From an uncultured Rhodospirillales bacterium (GTDB lineage: Bacteria > Pseudomonadota > Alphaproteobacteria > Acetobacterales > Acetobacteraceae), in contig CAILMF010000015.1 of the NCBI GenBank assembly GCA_903835235.1, positions 397,938 through 461,937 on the forward strand: a stretch of 64,000 nt of DNA, written 5' to 3'. The notes beneath the pieces were generated by a model. It searched no databases and was not told where the DNA came from. It saw nothing but the letters and a program-made list of their open reading frames with translations. A program made the position numbers and the translations under genes. Positions within the stretch are counted from its first letter, which is position 1. Every line of letters begins with the position of its first letter. Shown one piece after another: positions 25,252 to 34,683 of this stretch.

Positions 25252-26270
25252 TGCTGCGCTGCCTTCTGGGACTGCTGCTGCTGGCGGCACCGGCTTTTGC
25301 GCAACCTGCCTCGCCCGGTGCCACGCTGGCGGCGGTGCGGGCGCGCGGCACGCTGAACTGCGGCATCTCCACCGGCGACCCCGCCTGGAGCCAGCCGGAT
25401 TCCCGCGGTGTGTGGCAGGGCGTGGATGCCGATATCTGCCGCGCGGTCGCGGCCGCCGTGCTGGGCAATGGCAGCCGCGTGGCCTGGGCGCACCTGACCG
25501 GGCAAAACCGCTTCCCCGCGCTGTCCGGCGGGCAGGTGGAGATGCTGGCGCGCACGACCACCTGGACCTTCCTGCGGGATTCCATGCTGGGCATCAACTT
25601 CACCGCGCCCTACTTCTTCGACGGCCAGGGCTTCCTGGTGAAGGTCTCCAGCGGCGTCGAGCATGCCGCGCAGCTGGAGGGCGCCTCGGTCTGCTTCGTC
25701 AGCGCCAGCACGCATGAGCTGAACCTGCAGGACTGGGCGCGCAGCACCGGCATTCGCTTCCAGCCGGTGATCTTCGCCGACAAGGACGAGGCCCGCCGCG
25801 CCTATGAGAGCGGCCGGTGCGACGCCTATACCGCCGATGCCAGCCAGATCGCGGCGGTGCGCGCGGCCTTCCCCAACCCGGCCGAGCACCGCCTGCTGCC
25901 GGAGCTGATCAGCAAGGAACCCTACGCCATCAGCGTGCGCCAGGGCGACGACCAGTGGTTCGATATCGTGCGCTTCGTGGTCTTCGCGCTGATCGAGGCC
26001 GAGGAGCTCGGCATTACCCAGGCCAATGCCGACCGCATGCTGGCCGAGAGCCCCAGCCCCGCCGTGCAGCGCCTGCTGGGCAAGAGCGGCGACCTTGGCC
26101 CGAGCGTTGGCCTGGAGCGCGCCTGGTTGCTGAACGCTATCAAGGCCGTGGGCAATTATGGCGAGATCTATGAGCGCCACCTGGGGGAGGGCAGCCAGGT
26201 GAGGCTGCCACGCGGCTACAATAGGCTGTGGAACCGCGGCGGGCTGCTGTGGAGCCCGCCGATCCGATAG
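25251..26270 (+). CDS. ABC-type amino-acid binding protein (SBP_bac_3, AapJ-like)
   Basis: The 339-residue secreted protein has a signal peptide (MLRCLLGLLLLAAPAFA). It shows the AapJ-type features RARGTLNCGISTGDPAWSQP, GVDADICRAVAAAVLG, VEMLARTTTWTFLRDSMLGI and, late, PRGYNRLWNRGGLLWSPPIR. Relatives bind general L-amino acids for the AapQMP importer. Here it is translationally coupled to a TRAP permease and no Aap permease is present. It may feed the TRAP system, sense the solute, or simply be an orphan. Confidence 0.85.
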   Translation: MLRCLLGLLLLAAPAFAQPASPGATLAAVRARGTLNCGISTGDPAWSQPDSRGVWQGVDADICRAVAAAVLGNGSRVAWAHLTGQNRFPALSGGQVEMLARTTTWTFLRDSMLGINFTAPYFFDGQGFLVKVSSGVEHAAQLEGASVCFVSASTHELNLQDWARSTGIRFQPVIFADKDEARRAYESGRCDAYTADASQIAAVRAAFPNPAEHRLLPELISKEPYAISVRQGDDQWFDIVRFVVFALIEAEELGITQANADRMLAESPSPAVQRLLGKSGDLGPSVGLERAWLLNAIKAVGNYGEIYERHLGEGSQVRLPRGYNRLWNRGGLLWSPPIR

Positions 26271-26334
26271 GCGCCCGATCGTCCGAGGCGCTTGCGCCGA
26301 ACGGCGTGAATCGGCCGCCCAGACAAAGGCCAGC

Positions 26335-27579
26335 TTACTCCCGCTCGTACAGCAGCCGCGCGCGGATGGTGCCGGGCAGGGCGCGAAGCTCCGCCAGGAT
26401 GTCCTCGGCGGCATGGGTGGCGCCGCTGTCCACCACCACGTAGCCGATGGCGCTGTCGGTTTGCAGGTACTGCGCGGCGATGTTGATGCCGCGCCGCGCG
26501 AAGACCTCGTTCATCTTGCCCAGCAGGCCCGGCGTATTGGCGTGCACATGCATGAAGCGCGCGCCGGAGGCCTGGATGGGCAGTTGCACCTGGGGGAAGT
26601 TCACCGCGCCCAGCGTGGCGCCGGTATCGCTGTAGTCCACCAGCTTGCGGGCCACTTCCTCGCCGATGCGGGACTGCGCTTCCGCCGTGCTGCCACCGAT
26701 ATGCGGCGTCAGGATGACGTTGCGGACGCCCTGCAGCGGGCTGACGAAGGCATCGCCGTTGCGGGCGGGTTCTTCCGGGAAAACGTCCACCGCCGCGCCG
26801 AGCAGCCGGCCTGCGGTGATGGCCTCGGCCAGCGCCGCCTGGTCCAGGATGGTGCCGCGGGCGTTGTTGATCAGGATGGCACCCGGCTTCATCTGCGCGA
26901 TCTGCGCGGCGCCGATCATGCCCTTTGTGCTGGCGGTCTCGGGCACGTGCAGCGTGACCACATCGGCCTCCCCCAGCAGCTCCGCCAGGGTGGCGCAGGG
27001 GCGGGCATTGCCGTGCGGCAGCTTCACCGTGTGGTCGTAGTAGATCACCCGCATGCCGAAGGCTTCCGCCAGCACCGAAAGCTGGCTGCCGATATTGCCG
27101 TAGCCGACGATGCCGAGCGTGCGGCCGCGCACCTCGAAGCTGTTGGCGGCGGACTTGTCCCAGCCGCCCTGGTGCGCGCTGCGGGATTTGTCCGGCAGGC
27201 TGCGCAACAGCATCACCGCTTCCGCCATGGTCAGTTCGGCCACGCTGCGGGTGTTGCTGAAGGGCGCGTTGAACACGGGGATGCCGCGGCGCTTGGCGGC
27301 GGCCAGGTCCACCTGGTTGGTGCCGATGCAGAAGCACCCCACGGCCATCAGCCGGTCGGCGGCTTCCAGCGCGGCGGCGTCCAGTTCGGTGCGGCTGCGG
27401 ATGCCCAGGATATGGACGCCCTGGAGCGCGTCGCGCAGCGCCTGGCCGTCCAGCGCCTTGGGGATGCGCGTGATGCTGGCGTAGTCGGCGGCGCCGAACA
27501 GACCGACGGCACTGTCGGAGACGCCTTCCAGCAGCAGCACGCGGATCTTGTCTTTGGGCAGGGAGATGCGGTCTGACAT
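26335..27579 (-). CDS. serA: D-3-phosphoglycerate dehydrogenase
   Basis: The 414-residue enzyme oxidises 3-phosphoglycerate to 3-phosphohydroxypyruvate, the first step of serine synthesis. The Rossmann motif GIVGYGNIGSQ, the catalytic arginine in LINNARGTILDQ, the acid in DVFPEEPARNG and the histidine in LTPHIGGSTAEAQSRIG are all present. A carboxy-terminal ACT domain (HVHANTPGLLGKMNEVFARR) makes this the short E. coli-like type that can be serine-inhibited. It is downstream of fusA on the same strand but separated by a terminator. Confidence 0.93.
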   Translation of the reverse strand: MSDRISLPKDKIRVLLLEGVSDSAVGLFGAADYASITRIPKALDGQALRDALQGVHILGIRSRTELDAAALEAADRLMAVGCFCIGTNQVDLAAAKRRGIPVFNAPFSNTRSVAELTMAEAVMLLRSLPDKSRSAHQGGWDKSAANSFEVRGRTLGIVGYGNIGSQLSVLAEAFGMRVIYYDHTVKLPHGNARPCATLAELLGEADVVTLHVPETASTKGMIGAAQIAQMKPGAILINNARGTILDQAALAEAITAGRLLGAAVDVFPEEPARNGDAFVSPLQGVRNVILTPHIGGSTAEAQSRIGEEVARKLVDYSDTGATLGAVNFPQVQLPIQASGARFMHVHANTPGLLGKMNEVFARRGINIAAQYLQTDSAIGYVVVDSGATHAAEDILAELRALPGTIRARLLYERE

Positions 27580-27591
27580 GGTTGGCCCTTC

Positions 27592-27628
27592 AAACGAAAA
27601 CGGCGCGGAAGGTTGCCCCTCCGCGCCG
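27592..27628 (-). terminator. Intrinsic terminator downstream of fusA
   Basis: On the minus strand a GC-rich hairpin, cggcgcgga...tccgcgccg (27628-27601), is followed by ttttcgttt. This is a typical rho-independent terminator placed between fusA and serA. A second inverted repeat (ggcgcccgat at 27639-27648 and atcgggcgcc at 27679-27688) lies between it and the fusA stop. Confidence 0.8.
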
Positions 27629-27705
27629 CGATTTTCCGGGCGCCCGATTCAGGCTTTTCGGCCGGCGGGCCTCAAGCCATCGGGCGCCTGAACAGCGCGA
27701 AGTGG

Positions 27706-29787
27706 TTACGCGCTGGCCTTCATGATCTCGTCGGCGACGTTGCGCGGCACCGGGTCGTAGTGGTGGAACTGCATCGAGAAGCTGGCGCGGCCCTTGGTCA
27801 TGCCGCGCAGGTTGCTGATGTAGCCGAACATTTCCTTCAGCGGCACGTGCGCGCGCACGATGACCGAGGTGCCGGCCATGTCCTGGCTCTGGATCACGCC
27901 GCGGCGACGGTTGAGATCGCCCACCACGTCACCGACGTGGTCCTGCGGGGTGGTCACTTCCACGTCCATGATCGGCTCCAGGATGACCGGGCCGGCCTTC
28001 TTCATGCCTTCGCGGAAGCAGGCCTTGCCGGCGATTTCGAAGGCCAGGGCGCTGGAGTCGACGTCGTGGTACTTGCCGTCCACCAGGCTGAACTTGAAGT
28101 CCACGGTGGGGAAGCCGGCGAGCACGCCAGTATCGGCCTGCACCTTGATGCCCTTGTCCACCGCCGGGATGTATTCCTTCGGCACCGAACCACCGACCAC
28201 GGCATTGACGAACTCGATGCCGCTGTTCCGCTCGCGCGGCTCGAAGGTGATCTTCACCTCGGCGTACTGGCCCGAACCGCCCGACTGCTTCTTGTGGGTA
28301 TAGGTCTCGGTGTGCGGCTTGGTGATCGTCTCGCGGTAGGCAACCTGCGGCGCGCCGATGTTGCAGTCCACGCCGTATTCGCGGCGCAGGCGGTCGACGA
28401 TGATCTCCAGGTGCAGCTCGCCCATGCCCGAGAGGATGGTCTGGCCGGTTTCCTGGTCCGTCTTCACCCGCAGGCTGGGGTCTTCGCCGGCCAGCTTGCC
28501 GAGGCCGAGCGACATCTTTTCCACGGCGTCCTTGGTCTTCGGCTCGACCGAGATGTCGATGACCGGCACCGGGAAGGCCATGCGCTCCAGCACCACCGGG
28601 TCGTCGTTCGACGCCAGGGTGTCACCGGTGCCGGTGTCCTTCAGGCCAACGAAGGCGGCGATGTCGCCGGCGATGACTTCCTTGATTTCGTCGCGCTTGT
28701 CGGCGTGCATCTGGAACATGCGGCCGATACGCTCACGATGGCCCTTGGTGGTGTTCATCACCATATCGCCCTGGCGCAGCGTGCCGCGATAGACGCGCAC
28801 GAAGGTCAGGTTGCCGTACTTGTCGTTGATGATCTTGAACGCCAGGCCGGCGAAGGGCGCGTCCGGGTCGGCCGGAATGTTCGCGCGGTCGGCGGTTTCG
28901 TCCTGGCCTTCTTCCGGGGCAACCTTGATGCCGGGGATGTCGATCGGGGAGGGCAGGTAGTCGATCACCGCGTCCAGCAGCGGCTGCACGCCCTTGTTCT
29001 TGAAAGCGGTGCCGCACATCACGGCGCGGAACTCGCCGGAGATGGTGCCCTTCTTGATGCAGCGCTTCAGCGTCTCGATCGAGACGTCGCCCTTCTCGAA
29101 GTATTCTTCCATCGCCACTTCGTCGATGCCGACGGCGGTGTCCAGCAGGATCTGGCGGTATTCCTTCGCCTTCTCCATCAGGTCGTCGGGGATCGGCGCG
29201 TCATGATAGGCGGCGCCGAGGTCGTCGCCTTCCCAGATGATCGCCTTCATCTCCACCAGGTCGACCACGCCGAGGAACTTGTCCTCGATGCCGATAGGCA
29301 GCTGCAGCGTGACCCAGTTGATGCCGAGCTTCTCGGTGAGCGTCGCCGCCGCCTTGTAGAAATCGGCGCCGGTGCGGTCGAGCTTGTTGATGAAGATGAT
29401 GCGCGGGACGTTGTAGCGGTCGGCCAGGCGCCAGTTGGTCTCGGACTGCGGCTGCACGCCGGCCACGCCCTCGATGATGAAGATGGCGCCGTCGAGCACG
29501 CGCAGGCTGCGGTTCACCTCGATGTTGAAGTCGATGTGGCCGGGGGTGTCGATGATGTTGATGCGGTGGTCGTTCCACACCGCGGTCACGGCGGCGGAGG
29601 TGATGGTGATGCCGCGCTCACGCTCCTGCGCCATGTAGTCGGTGGTGGTGTTGCCGTCGTGCACTTCGCCGATGCGGTGCGACTTGCCGGTGTAGTAGAG
29701 AATCCGCTCGGTCGTCGTGGTCTTGCCGGCATCGATATGCGCGGTGATGCCGATGTTGCGGATCTTATCGAGCGAGGTGTGCGCCAC
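27706..29787 (-). CDS. fusA: Elongation factor G (isolated copy)
   Basis: A full-length EF-G of about 693 residues: G1 [21 protein letters not shown]2 [13 protein letters not shown]3 [11 protein letters not shown]4 [11 protein letters not shown], then domains II-V including [20 protein letters not shown] and [20 protein letters not shown]. It drives tRNA-mRNA translocation with GTP and ribosome recycling with RRF. I prefer the GTG at 29787, which has ggagg 5 bases upstream, over the in-frame ATG at 29799, which has none. There are no rpsL, rpsG or tuf neighbours, and some motifs ([31 protein letters not shown]) differ from the common proteobacterial str-operon type, so it may be a second paralogue. 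Confidence 0.9.
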   Translation of the reverse strand: MAHTSLDKIRNIGITAHIDAGKTTTTERILYYTGKSHRIGEVHDGNTTTDYMAQERERGITITSAAVTAVWNDHRINIIDTPGHIDFNIEVNRSLRVLDGAIFIIEGVAGVQPQSETNWRLADRYNVPRIIFINKLDRTGADFYKAAATLTEKLGINWVTLQLPIGIEDKFLGVVDLVEMKAIIWEGDDLGAAYHDAPIPDDLMEKAKEYRQILLDTAVGIDEVAMEEYFEKGDVSIETLKRCIKKGTISGEFRAVMCGTAFKNKGVQPLLDAVIDYLPSPIDIPGIKVAPEEGQDETADRANIPADPDAPFAGLAFKIINDKYGNLTFVRVYRGTLRQGDMVMNTTKGHRERIGRMFQMHADKRDEIKEVIAGDIAAFVGLKDTGTGDTLASNDDPVVLERMAFPVPVIDISVEPKTKDAVEKMSLGLGKLAGEDPSLRVKTDQETGQTILSGMGELHLEIIVDRLRREYGVDCNIGAPQVAYRETITKPHTETYTHKKQSGGSGQYAEVKITFEPRERNSGIEFVNAVVGGSVPKEYIPAVDKGIKVQADTGVLAGFPTVDFKFSLVDGKYHDVDSSALAFEIAGKACFREGMKKAGPVILEPIMDVEVTTPQDHVGDVVGDLNRRRGVIQSQDMAGTSVIVRAHVPLKEMFGYISNLRGMTKGRASFSMQFHHYDPVPRNVADEIMKASA

Positions 29788-30006
29788 GGTGGCCTCCATA
29801 CGCAAAAACGGGCCCGGCCGGGGTGCCACCCCGTTCCGCCCGCCCAAGTGTTCCTGGGAATCGCTGTTATCGCGGCGGACACATGCTCAATCTGCCGGGT
29901 TTTTGCAAGCGCGAAGGCTGGCACCCCCGATCCGGCCCCGGCGCCCGGCCGGCTCAACCCGGGCAGGAGCCAGCGGGGAGGGCGGCTTTCGCCCCGCCGC
30001 GGCGCT

Positions 30007-31197
30007 TCAGCCGCGCAGCAGCCCCGGCTCCGCGTCAACGCCTGCGCTGCCGGGGAAGGCTTCCGCCACGGCGGCCGCGGGCAAGCGCAGATGGTCGCGC
30101 AGCAGGGCCTTGGCCAGCGCCCGCAGGTCGCGCGTCGGCGCCAGGTCGCGGTTCTGAAACAGACGCTCCGGAGCCAGGCCGGGCCAATCGGCCAGGACGC
30201 GCCCACCGGCCACCGCCCCGCCCAGCAGGAAGGCGCAGCCGGCGGTGCCATGGTCGGTGCCCCGGGTGCCGTTGACCCGGACGGTGCGGCCAAACTCGGT
30301 GACCACGAGCACCGCGGTGCGCTGCCAGGCGGCCCCCAGCTGGGTCCGCAGCGCGGCCAGCCCGCCATCAAGCTGGCCAAGCCGCCCCTGCAACCGGGCG
30401 GCCTGGAAGGCGTGGGTATCCCAGCCCACCAATTCCAGCGCGGCGATGCGCGGCCCGTTCGGCTGCGCCAGCAACCGCCCGGCGCTGGCGGCCAGGGCCG
30501 GGAAGCCGAAGCGGTCGCCGGGCGGAGCCTCGGTGCCCGCCAGCACGGCGGCGGAAAAGCCGCGAGCGCGCAGCCCCTCCAGCATGGCCGGCCCCAGCAG
30601 GGGGTCGTGCCGGCTCAGCGCGGCCAGTTCCGACCAGACCGATGCCTCCGGCCGCGAGGCGCCGGTGGGGAAGAAGCCGCCAACCCCCGCCGGACCGCGC
30701 AGCAGCAGGGGCACGTCGATGCCGACGGCCAAGGCGCGACGGCTGGCGCCGGGGGGCTCGGGGGCCAGGGATTGCAGCGCGCGGTTCAGCCAGCCGCTGG
30801 CCATGCGGTGGTCGGCCCCGGCCTCCAGCAGGTCCTGCGCCTCAAAATGGCTGCGGCTGCGCCAGGGGCCGGCGACGGCGTGCACCACCAGCGCTTCGCC
30901 GGCCTGGTACATGCGGTGCAGCTGTTCCAGCTGGGGATGCAGGCCGAAAAAGCCGCCGAGGTCCAGGGCGCCGCCATCCTGGCCAGGTTCGCCCAGCGCC
31001 AGGTCGCCGCGGTGCCTGATGTAGTCGGGGTCGCCATAGGGCGGCGCCGCGGCAAGCCCGTCCAGGGCGCCGCGCAGCAACACCACCACCAGTCGCGCCT
31101 CCGGGTCCGGGGCCGCGACTTCGGCGAAGGCGAGGCGGTTGCCGCCCAGCATCAGGCTGCCGGCAAGCCCCAGCAGGGCGCGACGCGATGCGATCAT
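30007..31197 (-). CDS. DUF1501 family exported protein
   Basis: The 396-residue protein starts at MIASRRALLGLAGSLMLGGN, a twin-arginine-like signal. It shows the DUF1501 features LVVVLLRGALDGLAAAPPYG, ALVVHAVAGPWRSRSHFEAQ, LELVGWDTHAFQ and the late motif VVTEFGRTVRVNGTRGTDHG, which is sulfatase/alkaline-phosphatase-like. Its start overlaps the stop of the DUF1800 gene as ATGA, and the two families are nearly always partners. Their biochemical role is not established. Confidence 0.85.
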   Translation of the reverse strand: MIASRRALLGLAGSLMLGGNRLAFAEVAAPDPEARLVVVLLRGALDGLAAAPPYGDPDYIRHRGDLALGEPGQDGGALDLGGFFGLHPQLEQLHRMYQAGEALVVHAVAGPWRSRSHFEAQDLLEAGADHRMASGWLNRALQSLAPEPPGASRRALAVGIDVPLLLRGPAGVGGFFPTGASRPEASVWSELAALSRHDPLLGPAMLEGLRARGFSAAVLAGTEAPPGDRFGFPALAASAGRLLAQPNGPRIAALELVGWDTHAFQAARLQGRLGQLDGGLAALRTQLGAAWQRTAVLVVTEFGRTVRVNGTRGTDHGTAGCAFLLGGAVAGGRVLADWPGLAPERLFQNRDLAPTRDLRALAKALLRDHLRLPAAAVAEAFPGSAGVDAEPGLLRG

Positions 31198-32522
31198 CGG
31201 CGCTGGAACTCCGGCGAAGCCAGCAGCAGCGTCAGGGCTTCCCGTTCGCTGCCGGCCTGGGCGATGGCGGTGAGCGTCTCTGCGCGGGCCGAGGGGCCAA
31301 GCGTGGCGGCGGCCATGTCGCGCGCCGGGCCGGGGCCGCTCGCCACCGTGCGCCCGGCCAGCGCCCAGGCGAATTCGGCGCGGCGCATCAGGGCCTCGGG
31401 CGCGACCCAGGCGGCGGCTTCGTCGGGCCAGCCATTCGGCCCCGGCGCGGCCCAGAGCGGTTGGCCCAGCTGGTTGAAGCCGGCCAGCGCCGCTGCCCCG
31501 CTGGCCGGTCCGGCGCCGACCGCCCGGAGCGCCGCGATGACATAATCCTGCGGCGAGCGCAGCTTGGTCAGCGGTGCCCAGGCTTCCGGCAGGCGCACCA
31601 GGGCGCGGGCCACGGCCGCCAGGTCGCCGCCGGTGTCCCGCAGGACAGCGGCCAGGGCCGCGACGCAGTGCGGGGGCGGCGCGTCGGCAATGAAGTGTCG
31701 CGCCAGCTTGGTCGCCAGGTGGGTACAGGTTGCGGGGTGGGTGGCCAGCCACTGGAGTGCGGCCAGGCCGCCGGCCAGCCCTTCCTCAAAGCGTTGCCCC
31801 ATGACCAGCTTGGCGCCTGGCTGGTGCCGGAAGGGCCGGAACATGAAGGCACCGCCGGGTTCCTCGGCCTGGTCGAGCCGGCCGATGGACCAACCGGTCA
31901 GGACCTTGGCGAATTCGGTGACATCGGCCTGGGTGTAGCCAGCCGCCGGGCTGACCGTATGCAGCTCCAGGATTTCGCGGGCCAGGTTCTCGTTCAGGCC
32001 GGTGCCGGGCCGGGCCGCGGCCGGGCTGGCCGGGCCGGCCGAATTGGTGTTGTCCAGGTAGGCCAGCATGGCGGGGTGCTGGACCACCGCGCGAAGCATG
32101 CCGGCAAAGCTGCCCGTGACATGCGGCCGGATCGCCTCTCGGACATAGGCGCCCATCAGCGGCCCGACCATGGCGGCCCGGCGTGAGCAGGTGAAGTGGT
32201 TGGCCCAGAACTGGACCAGGCGTTCCAGGAAAGGCTCCGGCGTGGTCAGCAGCCGCTCCGCCTGGGCGATGGCCTCGGCGCGGAACAGCCGGGTGGCGTT
32301 GTCCGGCTGAGCTTCTCCGCGGGCCTGCGCTTCCCGGTCGGCCCGGAAGGCGGCCAGCCCCTGCCGCGTGCTGGGCGGCGCGTCGAAGCCGGCCGGCAGG
32401 GGCGGCCGCGCTTCGGCGGTGAGTTGCTGGTCCAGCCATGCCACCGGGTCGGCGGGCAGGGCTTCACCCAGGCGCAGGCCCAGGCCAAACCTTATCGCAG
32501 CGGTGTGGGAGCGCGGCTCCAT
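31194..32522 (-). CDS. DUF1800 family protein
   Basis: The 442-residue protein begins HTAAIRFGLGLRLGEALPAD, the expected DUF1800 start. It has VQFWANHFTCSRRAAMVGPL, MLAYLDNTNSAG, GLNENLAREILELHTVSPAA and VTEFAKVLTGWSIGR. DUF1800 proteins are usually encoded just before a DUF1501 partner, as here. The ATG lacks a Shine-Dalgarno sequence and lies in the loop of an inverted repeat (32505-32548). Confidence 0.85.
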   Translation of the reverse strand: MEPRSHTAAIRFGLGLRLGEALPADPVAWLDQQLTAEARPPLPAGFDAPPSTRQGLAAFRADREAQARGEAQPDNATRLFRAEAIAQAERLLTTPEPFLERLVQFWANHFTCSRRAAMVGPLMGAYVREAIRPHVTGSFAGMLRAVVQHPAMLAYLDNTNSAGPASPAAARPGTGLNENLAREILELHTVSPAAGYTQADVTEFAKVLTGWSIGRLDQAEEPGGAFMFRPFRHQPGAKLVMGQRFEEGLAGGLAALQWLATHPATCTHLATKLARHFIADAPPPHCVAALAAVLRDTGGDLAAVARALVRLPEAWAPLTKLRSPQDYVIAALRAVGAGPASGAAALAGFNQLGQPLWAAPGPNGWPDEAAAWVAPEALMRRAEFAWALAGRTVASGPGPARDMAAATLGPSARAETLTAIAQAGSEREALTLLLASPEFQRR

Positions 32523-32548
32523 GACGTCAGTGTAGCGCGCGCTCCCAC
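32505..32548 (-). promoter_or_regulatory. Inverted repeat enclosing the DUF1800 start codon
   Basis: The arms gtgggagcgcg (32505-32515) and cgcgctcccac (32538-32548) are perfect 11-bp inverted repeats. The start codon (32520-32522) lies in the 22-nt loop next to a tgacgtca palindrome (32522-32529 region). In mRNA this could present or hide the initiation region. As DNA it might be an operator. Confidence 0.45.
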
Positions 32549-32590
32549 CCGAGGGGCAACAGCTATTCCCGGCCGTGGCCGGGGTCTCGC

Positions 32591-33385
32591 TCAGCGGCCG
32601 GTGAAGTTCGGGGCGCGCTTCTCCAGGAAGGCACGCAGCGCTTCCTTGTGGTCCTCGGTCTCGCGCGTGCGCATCATGCCGATGGCCTCGGCGTCCAGCG
32701 CCTCCGCCAACGTGCCTTCCTCGGCGATCTTCATGTTGCGCTTCATGTAGCGCCACGCCACGCGGGGGCCGTTGCCGAGCTGACGGGCCAGCTTCATGGT
32801 TTCCTCGCGCAGCTGTTCGTCCGGCACCAGGCGATTGACCAGGCCCAGCTTGTCCATCTGCGCCGCGTCCAGCTTGGCGCTGGTGAAATAGAGCTCCCGC
32901 GCCTTGGCGACGCCGACCAGCCTGGCCAGGAAGTAGTGGCCGCCGAAATCGCCGGAAAAACCCATGTTGGCGAAGGCGGTGGTCATCCGCGCGCTGCTGC
33001 CGGCCACGCGCATGTCGCAGGCCAGTGCCAGGGACATGCCGGCGCCGGCCGCCACGCCGTTCAGCATGGCGATGGTGGGCTTGGGCATTTCGTGCAGCAG
33101 GCGGGAGCATTCCATCCGGGCGCGCAGCTCGTCGGCGCCGGCTTCCGGCGTGGCCGGCGGCGGCTTGGCGCCGGTGGCGCGGGCCTTCATGTCGCCGCCG
33201 GCCGAGAAGCCGCGGCCGGCACCGGTCAGCACCACGCAGCCGACCTCGCCATCCTGCGCCGCGTCGGCCAGCGCCTTGACCATGTCCCACATCATGTTGC
33301 CGCCGAGCGCATTCAGCGCCTCCGGGCGGTTCATCGTCATGACCAGCACGCCGCCATCGCGTTCCAGCAAAAGTTCGGGTTCCAT
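32591..33385 (-). CDS. Enoyl-CoA hydratase/isomerase family protein
   Basis: The 264-residue crotonase-fold protein starts MEPELLLERDGGVLVMTMNR. It has the oxyanion-hole segments GAGRGFSAGGDMKARAT and LNGVAAGAGMSLALACDMRV, followed by FANMGFSGDFGGHYFLARLV. The usual second catalytic acid position is occupied by sequence (GFSGDFGG) in which Asp may act, so hydratase or isomerase activity on an acyl-CoA is likely but unspecified. It is divergent from the alcohol dehydrogenase at 33486. Confidence 0.87.
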   Translation of the reverse strand: MEPELLLERDGGVLVMTMNRPEALNALGGNMMWDMVKALADAAQDGEVGCVVLTGAGRGFSAGGDMKARATGAKPPPATPEAGADELRARMECSRLLHEMPKPTIAMLNGVAAGAGMSLALACDMRVAGSSARMTTAFANMGFSGDFGGHYFLARLVGVAKARELYFTSAKLDAAQMDKLGLVNRLVPDEQLREETMKLARQLGNGPRVAWRYMKRNMKIAEEGTLAEALDAEAIGMMRTRETEDHKEALRAFLEKRAPNFTGR

Positions 33386-33485
33386 TGCCCCTGCGTCCCT
33401 CCGTTGCGGGGCGTAGCCTACAGGGGTTAGTCTGCACCGCAACAGGGCGGCGCCATGGTTGTCCGGCGACCGCGGGGGGAAAACC

Positions 33486-34571
33486 ATGAAGGCCGCCGTA
33501 CTGCACGCCGCGAACCAGCCGCTGACCATCGAGGACGTGACGCTGGACAAGCCGAAGGGGCATGAGGTCCTGGTCCGCACGGTCTTCGCCGGGCTGTGCC
33601 ATTCCGACCTGCATTTCATCGAAGGACTCTACCCGCACCCGCTGCCGACGGTGCCGGGGCATGAGGTGGCCGGCGTGGTCGAGCAGGTCGGCGACCAGGT
33701 GACCTACCTGAAGCCGGGCGACCACGTGATCGGCTGCCTTTCGGTGTTCTGCGGCCATTGCAGCCAATGCACCACCGGCCGGCCGGCGCTGTGCGAGAAT
33801 ACGCAAGTAAAACTGCCGCCCGGGGCCTCCACCCGGCTGAGCTGGAAGGGCGGCGAGCGGATGCACCAGTTCCTGAACCTGTCGGCCTTCGCCGAGCAGA
33901 TGCTGGTGCATGAGAACGCGCTGGTGAAGATTGACGAGGAAGTGCCGCTGGACCGGGCCGCGCTGGTCGGCTGCGGCGTCATCACCGGCGTGGGGGCGGT
34001 GTTCAACACCGCGCGGATCGAGGCTGGCAGCACGGTGGCGGTGATAGGCTGCGGCGGTGTCGGCCTGGCGGCGGTGAACGGCGCGGCGCTGGCCGGGGCG
34101 GAGCGGATCATCGCGCTGGACCGGTTGCAGTCCAAACTGGACCTGGCCAGGCAGATGGGCGCGACCGACACCATTCTGGTGGGCAACGAAGACCCGGTGG
34201 CGATGGTGCGGGAGCTGACCAAGGGCGGCGTGCACTACAGCTTCGAGGCGCTGGGGCTGAAGCGCACCGCGGAACAGGCCTTCGAGATGCTGCGCCCGGG
34301 CGGCACGGCGACGATCATCGGCATGGTGCCGTTCGGCGTGAAGATCGAGCTGCACGGCTTCGACTTCCTGCGGGAGCGGAAGATCCAGGGATCTTCCATG
34401 GGCAGCAACCGCTTCCGCGTGGACATGCCGCGGCTGCTGGGGCTGTGGCGGCAGGGGCGGCTGAAGCTGGACCACCTGATTTCCAGCCACATCAAGCTGG
34501 AGGAGATCAACCAGGGCTTCGCCAACCTGAAGGGCGGCGAAGTGGTGCGGCAGATGATCCACTTTGGGTAG
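33486..34571 (+). CDS. Zinc-dependent alcohol dehydrogenase (class III-like)
   Basis: The 361-residue MDR enzyme has the catalytic zinc ligands in GLCHSDLHF and PGHEVAGVVEQVG, the structural zinc loop CGHCSQCTTGRPALC and the NAD-binding GCGGVGLAAVNGA. The carboxy-terminal piece QGSSMGSNRFRVDMPRLLGL is typical of the group that includes NDMA-dependent and aryl-alcohol dehydrogenases. It probably oxidises an alcohol or reduces an aldehyde with NAD. Divergent from the enoyl-CoA hydratase gene, with 100 bases between them. Confidence 0.88.
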   Translation: MKAAVLHAANQPLTIEDVTLDKPKGHEVLVRTVFAGLCHSDLHFIEGLYPHPLPTVPGHEVAGVVEQVGDQVTYLKPGDHVIGCLSVFCGHCSQCTTGRPALCENTQVKLPPGASTRLSWKGGERMHQFLNLSAFAEQMLVHENALVKIDEEVPLDRAALVGCGVITGVGAVFNTARIEAGSTVAVIGCGGVGLAAVNGAALAGAERIIALDRLQSKLDLARQMGATDTILVGNEDPVAMVRELTKGGVHYSFEALGLKRTAEQAFEMLRPGGTATIIGMVPFGVKIELHGFDFLRERKIQGSSMGSNRFRVDMPRLLGLWRQGRLKLDHLISSHIKLEEINQGFANLKGGEVVRQMIHFG

Positions 34572-34600
34572 GGGCTGATCGCCCCGCCGCATTGCTGCGC

Positions 34601-34629
34601 TTGCACATCGGCGCGGCGATGGCTATCTG
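34601..34629 (+). promoter_or_regulatory. Sigma-70-type promoter for rpoZ-rsh-acpS
   Basis: TTGCAC (34601-34606), a 17-bp spacer and TATCTG (34624-34629) match the housekeeping consensus well. The expected start would be near 34636, about 48 bases before the rpoZ ATG, which follows cacggagccgtc. Confidence 0.6.
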
Positions 34630-34683
34630 AAGGGTTCACCGCTGCCCGGAGTCCAGGCGGCGCCAAACGTTCACGGAGCCGTC

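Noticed and set aside
22282..25290. Long minus-strand open frame of about 1000 codons
   Set aside because: It is the shadow of the TAXI and TRAP genes; its His/Arg/Gln-rich product has no family motif and GC-rich codon bias keeps the opposite strand open.
27613..31545. Plus-strand open frame of about 1310 codons opposite fusA and the DUF1501/DUF1800 genes
   Set aside because: Shadow frame; the fusA and DUF1501 proteins on the other strand are clearly real.
32523..34592. Upstream extension of the DUF1800 frame
   Set aside because: It is antisense to the alcohol dehydrogenase and out of frame with the enoyl-CoA hydratase; DUF1800 conservation begins at 32522.
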